Positions 18,412 through 27,074 of a DNA stretch of 64,000 bases are shown here, piece after piece. The stretch is from Polaromonas eurypsychrophila. GTDB taxonomy: Bacteria > Pseudomonadota > Gammaproteobacteria > Burkholderiales > Burkholderiaceae_C. The notes under the pieces are model-generated. The model did no database searches. It was not told where the DNA came from and saw nothing but the letters and a program-made list of their open reading frames with translations. Within the stretch, counting starts at the first letter, position 1; each line of letters opens with the position of its first letter. The DNA lies in assembly GCF_014641715.1 (NCBI RefSeq), contig NZ_BMIG01000004.1, forward strand, positions 285,551-349,550, read 5' to 3'. The position numbers were made by a program, and so were the translations under genes.

Positions 18412-19419
18412 ATGTCAAAGGTCAAGCCAGCGCCACTCCCACCCGATACCGTCATTGGTGGCTATCGCGTTGTGCGCAAGCTGTCGGCCGGCGGGTTTGG
18501 AGTAGTTTACTTGGCCGTCGACAACGAAGGCCAGCAGGTCGCGATCAAGGAGTACCTGCCATCCTCGCTGGCCAGCCGCCCCCCCGGTGAGTTGCTGCCA
18601 CAGGTGCAGCCAGAAAAACTTTCGCTGTACCGGCTGGGCTTGAAAAGCTTTTTCGAGGAAGGGCGCTCGCTGGCCCAGATCTCCCACGCTTCCGTGGTGA
18701 GCGTGCTCAATTTCTTCCGCGAAAACGAAACCGTCTACATGGTGATGAACTACCTGGAGGGGGGCACCCTGCAGGATTTCATCATCACGGCGCGCGAACT
18801 CAAAAAGCAGAAGGTCTTCCGCGAATCGACCATCCGCTCGCTGTTTGACGAAATCCTGCGCGGGCTGCGTATCGTGCACCAGCACAAGATGCTGCACCTG
18901 GATATCAAGCCGGCCAACATCTTCATCACCGACGACAACAAGGCGGTGATGATCGACTTTGGCGCCGCACGCGAGGTGCTGAGCAAGGAGGGCAACTTCA
19001 TCCGGCCCATGTACACGCCCGGTTTCGCCGCGCCCGAGATGTATCGCCGCGACTCCTCCATGGGTCCCTGGACCGACATCTACGCGATCGGCGCCTGCAT
19101 TTACGCGACCATGCAAGGCTACCCGCCCAACGACGCACCGCAGCGGCTGGAAAAAGACCGGCTCTCGCTGGCGCTTTCGCGGCTGCGCGGCGTGTATTCC
19201 GACAATCTGATCGAGGTTGTCGAATGGTGTATGTCGCTGGATCCGCTGTCGCGGCCGCAATCGGTGTTTGCGTTGCAAAAAGAACTCAGCCGTGAAGGCG
19301 AGCGACGCTACACCAAGCTGACGGTCGGCGAAAAAATGCGCCTGCAGTTCGACAACATGGTGTCGGATACCAAGAAAAGCGCGCGCAAAGCTACCGGCTT
19401 TGCGACAAGATTCAAATGA
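18412..19419 (+). CDS. Hanks-type serine/threonine protein kinase
   Basis: A 335-aa soluble eukaryotic-like protein kinase. The glycine loop is LSAGGFGVVY, the ATP-binding Lys is K46 in VAIKEYLP, the catalytic loop is HLDIKPANIF (Asp164) and the metal-binding motif is DFGAAR (Asp182), with an APE-like motif in AAPEMY. There is no transmembrane segment or extracellular sensor; the tail after residue 300 is short and basic. Its stop overlaps the start of the PP2C gene by 4 bases, so kinase and phosphatase are made together. Substrates are unknown. Confidence 0.92.
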   Translation: MSKVKPAPLPPDTVIGGYRVVRKLSAGGFGVVYLAVDNEGQQVAIKEYLPSSLASRPPGELLPQVQPEKLSLYRLGLKSFFEEGRSLAQISHASVVSVLNFFRENETVYMVMNYLEGGTLQDFIITARELKKQKVFRESTIRSLFDEILRGLRIVHQHKMLHLDIKPANIFITDDNKAVMIDFGAAREVLSKEGNFIRPMYTPGFAAPEMYRRDSSMGPWTDIYAIGACIYATMQGYPPNDAPQRLEKDRLSLALSRLRGVYSDNLIEVVEWCMSLDPLSRPQSVFALQKELSREGERRYTKLTVGEKMRLQFDNMVSDTKKSARKATGFATRFK

Positions 19420-20318
19420 AATTTTCCGTCTTCCAGGTCAGTCGCAAGGGCGGCCGCGAAAAAAACGAAGACCGCATGGGCTATTGCTACACCCGTGAGT
19501 CCGGCCTGTTTGTATTGGCCGACGGTATGGGCGGCCACCCGGAAGGCGAGGTGGCCGCGCAACTGGCGCTGCAAACCATCTCGGCCTTGTACCAGAAGGA
19601 AGCCCGTCCACTGGTCAGGGACACGACCGAGTTCCTGTCCGCCGCCTTGATGGCGGCGCACCACCAGATCATCCGTTATGCCAGTGAAAAAGGCATGCTC
19701 GACACGCCCCGTACCACCGTGGTCGCCGCCATCCTGCAGGGCACGGGCGCGACCTGGGTCCATTGCGGCGATTCGCGTTTGTATGTGGTGCGCGACGGCG
19801 AGTTGCTGACCCGCACGCGCGACCACTCCTACCTGGAGCAGCAAAACGCCGGCGTCATCAAGCTTGAGCGCATCAACCGCAACATCCTGTTCACTTGTTT
19901 GGGATCGCCGTCGAAACCTGTGTTCGACATTGCCGGCCCGGTCGTGCTGCAACAGGGCGACAAGCTGATGCTGTGTTCCGATGGCCTCTGGGGCAGCTTG
20001 ACCGACGCTGAAATCGTGCGGCACATGTCCGCCAACAGTGTGTCCGACGCGGTGCCCGACATGGTCGAGCATGCACTTCGCAATGGTGGCGAACATGGCG
20101 ACAATGTGACCGTGCTGGCCATGGAGTGGGAAACGCCCGACGCCTTTGAATCGACACGCGGCGTATCGACCGACAGCATCATGGATGGCGTGTTTGCCTC
20201 GACCATTCAGGCCGGTGTGCTTGATACCGGCGTGGAAGACCTCGACGACGCGGCGATTGAGCGCTCGATTGCCGAGATCAACGAGGCGATACGCCGTTCA
20301 GCCGCGAAGAAGGTCTGA
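19416..20318 (+). CDS. PP2C-family serine/threonine phosphatase
   Basis: A 300-aa PPM-type phosphatase that should reverse the neighbouring kinase. Metal-binding motifs are present: KNEDRMGY (first Asp), LADGMGGHPEGEVAA, LMLCSDGLWG and a C-terminal GDNVTVL. A tail of about 60 residues (from about 240) beyond the catalytic core is acidic and ends in a helix (AIERSIAEINEAIRRSAAKKV). It starts inside the kinase stop codon. The pair sits between yicC and rph, a conserved position in related genomes as far as I recall. Confidence 0.93.
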   Translation: MKFSVFQVSRKGGREKNEDRMGYCYTRESGLFVLADGMGGHPEGEVAAQLALQTISALYQKEARPLVRDTTEFLSAALMAAHHQIIRYASEKGMLDTPRTTVVAAILQGTGATWVHCGDSRLYVVRDGELLTRTRDHSYLEQQNAGVIKLERINRNILFTCLGSPSKPVFDIAGPVVLQQGDKLMLCSDGLWGSLTDAEIVRHMSANSVSDAVPDMVEHALRNGGEHGDNVTVLAMEWETPDAFESTRGVSTDSIMDGVFASTIQAGVLDTGVEDLDDAAIERSIAEINEAIRRSAAKKV

Positions 20319-20423
20319 GCCTCGCCGAACATCCCGCCTTGCCTTGCCCTGCCGGCGCGGTCCGTTTCTGATATTTGCCAACTTTTCTTCCCCCGGCGCG
20401 TCTCGCCAGAAAGCTTTTCCGTC

Positions 20424-21152
20424 ATGAGTTCATTTGAAAGAAGCAGCGCCCGTGCTGCCGACCAGCTCCGTCCCGTGCGCATCACCCGCGCCTATACCGC
20501 CTACGCCGAAGGTTCGGTGCTGATCGAGTTCGGCAATACCAAGGTGCTGTGCACCGCCTCGGTCGAAGAAAAAGTCCCCGGTCATAAAAAAGGCAGCGGT
20601 GAAGGCTGGGTCACGGCCGAATACGGCATGTTGCCGCGCGCCACCCATACCCGCAGCGACCGTGAAGCTGCGCGCGGCAAACAAAGCGGCCGCACGCAGG
20701 AAATTCAGCGCCTGATCGGCCGCTCCCTGCGCGCGGTGTTCGACCTGAAAAAACTCGGCGAACGCACCATCCACCTTGACTGCGACGTGATCCAGGCCGA
20801 CGGCGGCACCCGCACCGCCAGCATCACCGGTGCGTTCGTGGCGGCGCAGGACGCCGTCAACAAGCTGCTGGCCGATGGCAAGCTCAAGGAAACGCCGATC
20901 CTGGGCCACGTCGCAGCCATTTCTGTCGGCATCGTCCAGGGCACGCCGCTGCTGGACCTGGAGTACATCGAGGATGTCGGTTGCGACACCGACATGAATG
21001 TGGTGATGACCGGCGCCGGCCACTACGTCGAGGTGCAGGGCACGGCCGAAGGCGCTGCGTTTTCGCGTAAGGAAATGGACGCGTTGCTGCTGCTGGCGGA
21101 AAAAGGCATCAGCGAGCTGGTCACCCTGCAGCAACACTCGCTCCTGAATTGA
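20424..21152 (+). CDS. rph: Ribonuclease PH
   Basis: RNase PH is a phosphate-dependent 3'-5' exoribonuclease that trims tRNA precursors. The 242-aa protein shows [22 protein letters not shown], the [17 protein letters not shown] active-site segment ([39 protein letters not shown]) and [20 protein letters not shown]. The stop codon (21150-21152) lies within a copy of repeat family A, which also fills the gap to rdgB. Confidence 0.97.
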   Translation: MSSFERSSARAADQLRPVRITRAYTAYAEGSVLIEFGNTKVLCTASVEEKVPGHKKGSGEGWVTAEYGMLPRATHTRSDREAARGKQSGRTQEIQRLIGRSLRAVFDLKKLGERTIHLDCDVIQADGGTRTASITGAFVAAQDAVNKLLADGKLKETPILGHVAAISVGIVQGTPLLDLEYIEDVGCDTDMNVVMTGAGHYVEVQGTAEGAAFSRKEMDALLLLAEKGISELVTLQQHSLLN

Positions 21153-21196
21153 TAGCTGCTTGCGCTTGCGCGACGTGGGCTAGAGGCTATTTTTGC
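21145..21196 (+). repeat. Dispersed repeat family A, rph-rdgB junction copy
   Basis: GATAGCTGCTTGCGC is followed by GGGCTAGAGGCTATTTTTGC. It covers the rph stop codon and ends three bases before the rdgB start, leaving rdgB with an AT-rich leader instead of a clear Shine-Dalgarno sequence. Confidence 0.8.
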
Positions 21197-21198
21197 TT

Positions 21199-21798
21199 AT
21201 GAAAATCGTATTGGCATCGAACAATGCCGGAAAGCTGGCTGAATTGCAAGCCATGCTGGTGCCGCTGGGCGTGACGCTGGTCAAACAGACCGAACTCGGC
21301 ATCGGCGGGGCGGAGGAGCCTTTCCGCACTTTTGTTGAAAACGCGCTGGCCAAGGCACGTCATGCGTCGCGGGCCAGCGGCTTGCCGGCGCTGGCCGACG
21401 ATGCCGGCCTGTGTGTGGATGCCTTCGGCGGACTGCCTGGCGTGGACACTGCGTTTTATGCGACGCAGTTCGGCTACGCCAAAAGCGATGACAACAATGT
21501 TCGCGCCCTGCTCGAACAGATGGCGGGCATCACGGCACGGCGTGCGGCAATGGTCAGCACGCTGGTGGCGGTGCGTTCTGCCGAAGATCCGGAACCACTG
21601 ATCGCGGTCGGCCGCGTAAGTGGCGAGATCGCCACCGAGCCGCGCGGCAGCAACGGCTTCGGTTTTGATCCGGTGATCTTCCTTCCATCGTTCGGCAAAA
21701 CCTTTGCCGAACTGCCGGTCGAGGTAAAAAATGCCAACAGCCACCGCGGCATGGCGGCGCAGCAAATGATGGGCCTGATGCGAGAGCGCTGGCTGTAA
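21199..21798 (+). CDS. rdgB: XTP/dITP pyrophosphatase (RdgB/HAM1)
   Basis: RdgB hydrolyses non-canonical purine triphosphates (dITP, XTP) to keep them out of DNA. The 199-aa product begins MKIVLASNNAGKLAEL, with the catalytic ADDAGLCVDAFGG motif, GFGFDPV and the C-terminal SHRGMAAQQM. The ATG at 21199 is preferred to a TTG two codons earlier. The ribosome-binding site is poor because the leader is repeat-derived. Confidence 0.96.
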   Translation: MKIVLASNNAGKLAELQAMLVPLGVTLVKQTELGIGGAEEPFRTFVENALAKARHASRASGLPALADDAGLCVDAFGGLPGVDTAFYATQFGYAKSDDNNVRALLEQMAGITARRAAMVSTLVAVRSAEDPEPLIAVGRVSGEIATEPRGSNGFGFDPVIFLPSFGKTFAELPVEVKNANSHRGMAAQQMMGLMRERWL

Positions 21799-21814
21799 CC
21801 CGCATCTATCGGCC

Positions 21815-23131
21815 ATGACATTCCCGATTCCGGTCGTCAGTGCAGTGCCTACTGAGGAAAGCGGCGGCGCACTGAAGGACATCCAGCACTACATGCGCGA
21901 TGGCACCTTGCGGCTCAGCGCCTTGCCGCCGTTGTCGCTCTACGTACACTTGCCCTGGTGCCTGAAGAAGTGCCCCTACTGCGACTTCAACTCGCATGAA
22001 CTGATGGCCCCCAGGACGCCTGCGGCGTCGGCCCCCCGAGGGGGCGTATCCGGCTTGGGGCGGCCCGGCGCCGGATCGCCGGGCGAATTGCCCGAGCAGC
22101 GTTACATTGACGCGCTGATGGCTGACCTGGAAGCCTCGCTGCCGCTGGTCTGGGGCCGCACGGTGCACAGCATCTTTATCGGCGGCGGCACGCCCAGCCT
22201 GTTTTCACCGCAAGCCATCGACCGCCTGATCGGCGACATTCGCGCACGCTTGCGGCTGGAGCCTGATTGCGAAATCACGCTGGAGGCCAATCCCGGCACC
22301 TTCGAGAAGGACCGCTTCAGGGCTTTCCGAAGCGCCGGTGTGACGCGGCTGTCGATCGGCGTGCAGAGTTTTGACGACCAGCACCTGAAAGCGCTTGGGC
22401 GTGTGCACGACCGCGCCCAGGCCATCTCGGCGGTTGAGGAAGCTGCGCAGGCCTTTGACACCTTCAACCTGGACATCATGTACGCCTTGCCTGATCAGAC
22501 GCTGGGCAATCTGGAGGCCGACATGCGGCAGGCGCTGGCGTTTGCACCGCCGCATATCTCGATTTACCACCTGACGGTCGAGCCCAATACCTTCTTCGCC
22601 AAACACCCGCCGGTGCTGCCGGAAGAGGACGACGCCTATGCCATGCTGGACCGCATCACCGAGATGACGGCGGCCGCGGGTATGGACCGCTACGAGGTCT
22701 CGGCCTATGCCAAGCCCGGCCACCGCTGCGCGCACAACCTCAACTATTGGCAGTTCGGCGACTACCTCGGCATAGGCGCGGGTGCCCACAGCAAGCTCAG
22801 CTTTGCCCACCGCGTGGTGCGCCAGGTGCGTTTTCGTGACCCGAAGCTGTACATGGACAAGGCCTTGGCTGGTACGCCGGTGGCGCAGGACACCGAGGTG
22901 GCGCGCGCCGAACTGCCGTTTGAATTCATGCTCAATGCGCTGCGCCTGCGCGAAGGCTTCAAGCTGCAGGACTTTTCAGAAAAAACCGGTTTGCCCTTGA
23001 CCGCCATTCAGGCGGGGCTGGACGAAGCGGAACGCAAAGGCCTGATCACGCGCGACTTTGTGCAGGTCAAACCCACCGAGCGCGGCTTCGATTTCCTCAA
23101 TGATTTGCAGCTGCTATTTCTCGAGTCCTAA
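21815..23131 (+). CDS. hemW: HemW-type radical SAM heme chaperone
   Basis: HemW binds heme and a 4Fe-4S/SAM centre and is thought to insert heme into respiratory enzymes. In this 438-aa protein the radical-SAM cysteines are C49, C53 and C56 (CLKKCPYCDF), followed by FIGGGTPSLF, EANPGTFE, RLSIGVQSF and the C-terminal HemN-like domain. Residues about 64-91, just after the cluster motif, are Pro/Gly/Arg-rich and are encoded by a repeat (22007-22075); without it the sequence would run directly from CDFNSHEL to LPEQRYIDAL. The gene follows rdgB by 16 bp. Confidence 0.94.
   Translation: MTFPIPVVSAVPTEESGGALKDIQHYMRDGTLRLSALPPLSLYVHLPWCLKKCPYCDFNSHELMAPRTPAASAPRGGVSGLGRPGAGSPGELPEQRYIDALMADLEASLPLVWGRTVHSIFIGGGTPSLFSPQAIDRLIGDIRARLRLEPDCEITLEANPGTFEKDRFRAFRSAGVTRLSIGVQSFDDQHLKALGRVHDRAQAISAVEEAAQAFDTFNLDIMYALPDQTLGNLEADMRQALAFAPPHISIYHLTVEPNTFFAKHPPVLPEEDDAYAMLDRITEMTAAAGMDRYEVSAYAKPGHRCAHNLNYWQFGDYLGIGAGAHSKLSFAHRVVRQVRFRDPKLYMDKALAGTPVAQDTEVARAELPFEFMLNALRLREGFKLQDFSEKTGLPLTAIQAGLDEAERKGLITRDFVQVKPTERGFDFLNDLQLLFLES
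22007..22075 (+). repeat. In-frame GC-rich palindromic repeat inside hemW
   Basis: The core GGCCCCCCGAGGGGGC and the arm CTTGGGGCGGCCCGGCGCC match an intergenic repeat I recognise from many Comamonadaceae genomes. Here it sits inside hemW without breaking the frame. A degraded relative begins at about 36030 (GCCCCCACGTTCGC). Confidence 0.7.
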
Positions 23132-23442
23132 CAGTAAAGAACCGCTATCGCTTTTAGCGCCGCGCCGCGCCGCGCCGCGCCCCGCCCCGCTTGGCGAGGC
23201 GGTTTTCCTGACGGTGGCGCACCGGGAATGCGCGACGCAGGCATTTCCTGCGAATGCCATACTGTTGTTTTATTGGGATCTGACGATGCCAGTAGTCATC
23301 TTCCTACAAACAGGCGCTGTAGTCCTACCGAGACTGGGCGTTGATTTCACCCTATGTCTGATTTCGCTTTTATTTACGCGATCAGGATGGCAATGAATCA
23401 TCGCTCTCCTCTTTAACCTGTCTCTCACCTTAGGACTACATC
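23132..23442. other. Gene-free gap between hemW and the OmpA-like gene
   Basis: It holds a short palindrome (CGCTATCGCTTTTAGCG), a GC-only tract of repeated GCCGC units at 23158-23190, and near the 3' end the motif TTCCTAC...GTAGTCCTACC at 23301-23330, which recurs before other genes (see findings). The promoter of the downstream porin-like gene should lie here; I cannot fix its -35/-10 boxes. Confidence 0.6.
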
Positions 23443-24285
23443 ATGACGGCATCAAAATTTCCAGCAGCCAGGCGCGGGTTGGGTCTTATCGCTCTGGCGG
23501 TACTGGGAACTGTTTCCAGCTCCTGGGCCATCGCTCAGGACGAGACCACCGGACCGTACATCGGCGGCAACGTGGGCCGCACCCGCGCCGACTTCGACAA
23601 CGGGTCCATCAACCGAACTCTCGCCGGCCAGGGCCTGGCTGTCCGCTCCTCGACCGAGGACAACAGTGGCACCGGCTACAAGCTGTTCGGCGGCTACCAG
23701 CTCAACCGCAATTTTGCGGTGGAAGGTGGTTATTTTGATCTGGGCAAGTCGAGCTATACGTACAGCACCTTCCCGGTTGGCACTTTCAACGGCGAAACCC
23801 GCGTCCGCGGCCTGAACCTCGATCTGGTCGGCATGTTGCCTGTGTCCGATCGCTTCTCCGTTTTCGGTCGCATTGGTGCCGCGTATGCGCAGAGCCGCGC
23901 AAACCTTACCAGCACCGGCGCCGTGCCTGTCAACACCAATTCGCGTCGCAACGACACCAACGTGAAAGTGGGCTTGGGCATGCAGTACGCCCTCACTGAA
24001 GCGCTGGCTTTGCGCGCCGAACTGGAACGCTATCGCATCAATGACCCTGTCAGAAACCGTGGCCACATCGACATGGCATCCGTTGGCCTGGTCTACCGGT
24101 TTGGCCCCAAAGCCCAGACGCCTGTGGCGCAGGTCTACGTCCCGCCGGCCCCCGCGCCCGTCCTCGCCCCTGCCCCGGTTTATGTCGCGCCACCGCCTCC
24201 TCCCCCTGTCGTCGTGGCGCCTGCTCCGGCCCCGCAGCCCGCTTACGAGCCGCCAGTCCGTCCTGCTCGTCAAGGCCGCAACTAA
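23443..24285 (+). CDS. OmpA-like outer-membrane beta-barrel protein without a peptidoglycan-binding domain
   Basis: A 280-aa exported protein. A signal peptide ends near residue 31 (SSWAIAQ), then an eight-strand-type barrel begins with GPYIGGNVGRTRADF and continues through YKLFGGYQLNRNFAVEGGYFDLG, FSVFGRIGAAYAQSRA and VGLVYRFGPK. The rest is a Pro/Ala/Val tail (VYVPPAPAPVLAPAP). Full OmpA proteins carry a C-terminal OmpA domain after such a linker; here the frame stops at PARQGRN, and I see no such domain in the downstream 100 bp. A strong terminator follows, so the short form seems genuine. Confidence 0.88.
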   Translation: MTASKFPAARRGLGLIALAVLGTVSSSWAIAQDETTGPYIGGNVGRTRADFDNGSINRTLAGQGLAVRSSTEDNSGTGYKLFGGYQLNRNFAVEGGYFDLGKSSYTYSTFPVGTFNGETRVRGLNLDLVGMLPVSDRFSVFGRIGAAYAQSRANLTSTGAVPVNTNSRRNDTNVKVGLGMQYALTEALALRAELERYRINDPVRNRGHIDMASVGLVYRFGPKAQTPVAQVYVPPAPAPVLAPAPVYVAPPPPPPVVVAPAPAPQPAYEPPVRPARQGRN

Positions 24286-24379
24286 AGTCAGCTGTCCGGA
24301 AAGTGGGGGTGTCCGGGGGTGAAAGCTTCCGGCCCCCTTCTTGACTGACAGAGCGAGTGGTCTGCCCATTTCGCAATGC

Positions 24380-24429
24380 AGAGGGGCAGAACCTACGCGG
24401 ATCCCGCGGTGGTTCTGCCCCTCTTTTTA
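24380..24429 (+). terminator. Rho-independent terminator after the OmpA-like gene
   Basis: The stem AGAGGGGCAGAACC / GGTTCTGCCCCTC encloses an inner GCGGATCCCGC palindrome and is followed by TTTTT. Confidence 0.9.
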
Positions 24430-24553
24430 TTTGTTCATAGCGAGGTAAGGGTTGACCATGGAGAAAGCCCCTGGACTGTCAGGGTCCAGCTTGCACAATC
24501 CGCTGGTTCAGCCTGCCTTGCCGGGTTACCATCTGGCACACAGGAACACTACG

Positions 24554-25432
24554 ATGCCAACTCAGATACAAAGAGATGAACGCAGGTTCGGGGCCGGGCG
24601 ACTGCTAGCACGCTTGAACCGCCCGGTTGCCGTCTTGCTGGCGCGAGGCGTCTTTCTCGGTGCCGTTGCGGTCAACGCCCTCGTACTTCCAGTGGCCGCC
24701 GCACAGAACGCGCCCCCGTTGAGCGCCTCTGATCCTGCCGCAGGCTCGCGTGACATTCCTGCCGCCGCGGCACCCGCCGGACCGCAGGCCGCGCCCGCTC
24801 AACCCGTCAGGCTGGCCAACTTTGGGCTGGAAGTGCCTTCGCCCGAATCCAGGAAGTTGGCCGACTGGATCGTGGACTCAGCCAACAATGGCAATTTGCC
24901 CTTCATGATTATCGACAAGGTGCAGGCCCGTGTGTTCATGTTCGATGCTCAGGGGCAGCTTCGAGGCGCTGATGCGGCGTTGCTGGGGCTGGCCATCGGT
25001 GACCACTCTGTTCCGGGGATTGGTGAGCGCAAGCTGTCGAGCATTCTTCCGGCGGAGCGCACCACGCCTGCTGGTCGTTTCGTGGCTTCACTGGACCGGG
25101 ATATCCACGGTCATGAGGTTCTCTGGGTGGACTACGACACGGCCCTGTCGCTGCATCGTGTCGTCAAGGGGCAACCCAAGGAGCGGCGGGCGGAGCGCCT
25201 GGCCTCATCGAGTCCACTGGACAACCGCATTTCCTTTGGCTGCATCAATGTACCGGTGAAGTTTTATGAGACTGTGGTGAGCCCGTCGTTTACCGGGACA
25301 AATGGCATCGTCTATATCCTGCCGGAAACCCGTTCAGCCCGGGAAGTTTTCGGCTCCTACGATGTGCAGGACGCTTCGCGCAATCAGGCTTCAGCCGGTG
25401 TTGCTCCGGTGGCTGGCTCCAGCGTCAGATAA
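24554..25432 (+). CDS. Exported L,D-transpeptidase-like (YkuD-type) protein
   Basis: A 292-aa protein with a long basic N-region and a hydrophobic signal segment (VAVLLARGVFLGAVAVNALVLPVAAA), an Ala/Pro linker and a C-terminal catalytic-type domain. The motif ISFGCINV, with Cys230, and an upstream His201 resemble the YkuD L,D-transpeptidase signature, but the usual His before Gly-Cys (SHGC) is Phe here (SFGC). The fold region VQARVFMFDAQGQL, LAIGDHSVPG and TTPAGRF also fits YkuD. The ATG at 24554 has AGGA upstream; starts at 24452/24458 would add residues before the signal sequence. It may modify peptidoglycan cross-links or lipoprotein attachment. Confidence 0.78.
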   Translation: MPTQIQRDERRFGAGRLLARLNRPVAVLLARGVFLGAVAVNALVLPVAAAQNAPPLSASDPAAGSRDIPAAAAPAGPQAAPAQPVRLANFGLEVPSPESRKLADWIVDSANNGNLPFMIIDKVQARVFMFDAQGQLRGADAALLGLAIGDHSVPGIGERKLSSILPAERTTPAGRFVASLDRDIHGHEVLWVDYDTALSLHRVVKGQPKERRAERLASSSPLDNRISFGCINVPVKFYETVVSPSFTGTNGIVYILPETRSAREVFGSYDVQDASRNQASAGVAPVAGSSVR

Positions 25433-25511
25433 GCGTCCGCCAGGTGGCGCCCCTTCCTGAGCCAGTTTTTTCAGGCTCACAGGCTGTTAAAGCGACCGTC
25501 GCGACGCGCGC

Positions 25512-25988
25512 TTATGGTTTGCGTTTGGCCTCGTAGGCCGCAATCGCTTTTTTCAGATCCGTGTGTTCTTCGCAGGGCATGAAACACAGCTTGTCGAGTG
25601 CAGCCAGGTGCTGCTTTGCTTTGGGCACGTCGTTGACCATCAGGTAGGCCTCGCCCACGTACTCATGCGCGCCCCGATGTTTGGGGTTGATCCGCAGCGC
25701 TTCGCCATAGTGCTTGAATACCAGGTCCATGTTGGGGTTCGCGCCCTTCCGAATCGAATAGGCGTAGAGGTTGTGGTAATCGGCGTTCTGCGGTGAACTG
25801 CGCAGCGCGTTCTGCAACTCAACCTGCGCGCCGGTCCAGTCCTTGCGCCCAAATGCAGCCTGGGTGGACGACAGTACCGGATCGGCAGAGGGGCGCGGAT
25901 CCGCCGAATAGCTCGTGTCGCCAGCCGCAAACGCTGCGGCAGACGCTGACAGGCAGGTGATGACCAATAGGTGTGAGAAGTGATTCAT
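25512..25988 (-). CDS. Small periplasmic TPR protein
   Basis: A 158-aa product with a signal peptide (MNHFSHLLVITCLSASAAAFAAG) and about two TPR repeats (YHNLYAYSIRKGANPNMDLVFKHYGEALRINPKHRGAHEYVGEAYLMV). A conserved-looking CFMPCEEHTDLKKAIAAYE segment near the end holds two Cys that could form a disulfide or bind metal. The ATG at 25988 is chosen over one nine codons earlier because it begins the signal sequence and has GGAG upstream. Function unknown; it converges with the transpeptidase-like gene. Confidence 0.8.
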   Translation of the reverse strand: MNHFSHLLVITCLSASAAAFAAGDTSYSADPRPSADPVLSSTQAAFGRKDWTGAQVELQNALRSSPQNADYHNLYAYSIRKGANPNMDLVFKHYGEALRINPKHRGAHEYVGEAYLMVNDVPKAKQHLAALDKLCFMPCEEHTDLKKAIAAYEAKRKP

Positions 25989-26097
25989 GGCCGGAGCTCC
26001 TTCAAAACAGGACAAGGGGAAAGTTCCAAATCCTACTGCGTTTCAGTGAAACAGGTAAATGAGCGGTTTCCACCCTAGGGCAACTGCAGGCGGGCAT

Positions 26098-26132
26098 AAA
26101 AAAGCCACCGAGAGCACGGGCTCTCGGTGGCT
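26098..26132 (-). terminator. Rho-independent terminator after tRNA-Ser
   Basis: On the minus strand CCAGCCACCGAGAG pairs with CTCTCGGTGGCT and ends in TTTTTT. It lies 8 bp beyond the tRNA. Confidence 0.92.
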
Positions 26133-26139
26133 GGTGGTT

Positions 26140-26227
26140 TGGCGGAAGCGGTGAGATTCGAACTCACGGATAGTTTCCCATCGCCGGTTTTCAAGACCGG
26201 TGCAATCGACCACTCTGCCACGCTTCC
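26140..26227 (-). tRNA. tRNA-Ser (anticodon TGA)
   Basis: An 88-nt class II tRNA with a long variable arm. The acceptor stem GGAAGCG pairs with CGCTTCC, the anticodon stem is CCGGT/ACCGG with TGA in the loop, and GTTCGAATC forms the T-loop. CCA is encoded. Confidence 0.96.
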
Positions 26228-26275
26228 AAGCTGACTATTTTACCTGCAGACAGCGTCGCCCCGGCTGCAAAGCGT

Positions 26276-26932
26276 TCAGGCGCTTTGCAGCATGCCTTTG
26301 CTCTCAATAAACGCCACCACCTCTGCCAGCCCCGTGTTGGTCTTCAGATTGGTCATGACAAAGGGCTTGAGGCCTTTGGCCGTCGTCCGCATGCGGATGG
26401 TGTCGGCTTCCATCACGGCGAGGTCGGCGCCCACGTAGGGGGCGAGGTCGGTCTTGTTGATCACGAATAAATCGCTTTTGGTGATGCCGGGTCCGCCCTT
26501 GCGCGGGATTTTTTCGCCGGCGGCGACGTCTATCACGTAAATCGTCAAGTCGCTGAGTTCGGGGCTGAAGGTCGCGGCCAGGTTGTCGCCACCGGACTCG
26601 ACAAACACCACGTCGGCATCCGGAAAATCTTCCAGCATCCGGTCGATGGCTTCGAGGTTGATCGAGGCGTCTTCGCGAATCGCGGTGTGCGGGCAGCCGC
26701 CGGTTTCAACACCCATGATGCGTTCAGCGTCCAACGCGCCGCTGACAGTCAGGATGCGCTGGTCTTCCTTGGTATAGATGTCGTTGGTGATCGCTACCAG
26801 GTCGTACTTGTCCTTCATGGCCTTGCACAACATTTCGAGCAAGGTGGTTTTGCCGGAGCCGACGGGCCCGCCTATGCCGACGCGCAGCGGAGGGAGTTTT
26901 TTGGTGCGATTGGCGATGTGGTGCATGCTCAT
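26276..26932 (-). CDS. ureG: Urease accessory GTPase UreG
   Basis: UreG hydrolyses GTP to drive nickel delivery into apo-urease, working with UreD, UreF and UreE. The 218-aa product has the P-loop [12 protein letters not shown], the TNDIYTKED segment, the nickel-binding Cys-Pro-His motif in [13 protein letters not shown], and NKTDL for guanine recognition. The ATG at 26932 is used; a longer reading frame upstream runs through a repeat (26970-27003) and is not conserved protein. It is the last gene of the urease operon, 142 bp after ureF. Confidence 0.96.
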   Translation of the reverse strand: MSMHHIANRTKKLPPLRVGIGGPVGSGKTTLLEMLCKAMKDKYDLVAITNDIYTKEDQRILTVSGALDAERIMGVETGGCPHTAIREDASINLEAIDRMLEDFPDADVVFVESGGDNLAATFSPELSDLTIYVIDVAAGEKIPRKGGPGITKSDLFVINKTDLAPYVGADLAVMEADTIRMRTTAKGLKPFVMTNLKTNTGLAEVVAFIESKGMLQSA

Positions 26933-26969
26933 CAGAAGTGCCTTGCGAGTGCTGTACGGTCTTGTTTGT

Positions 26970-27003
26970 CTGTCATCCCGGACTTGATCCGGGATCCAGG
27001 GCG
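26970..27003. repeat. Short inverted repeat between ureF and ureG
   Basis: The palindrome TGTCATCCCGGACTTGATCC-GGGATCCAGG is of the widespread type that, if translated, reads WIPDQVRDD. Related arms lie at 59151-59240. Confidence 0.8.
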
Positions 27004-27074
27004 TTTGGTCTGTGCGGAAGTCGGGGGCATGGATTGCAGGTCGAGCCCGCAATGACAATTGTTAGTGCTGTCAC

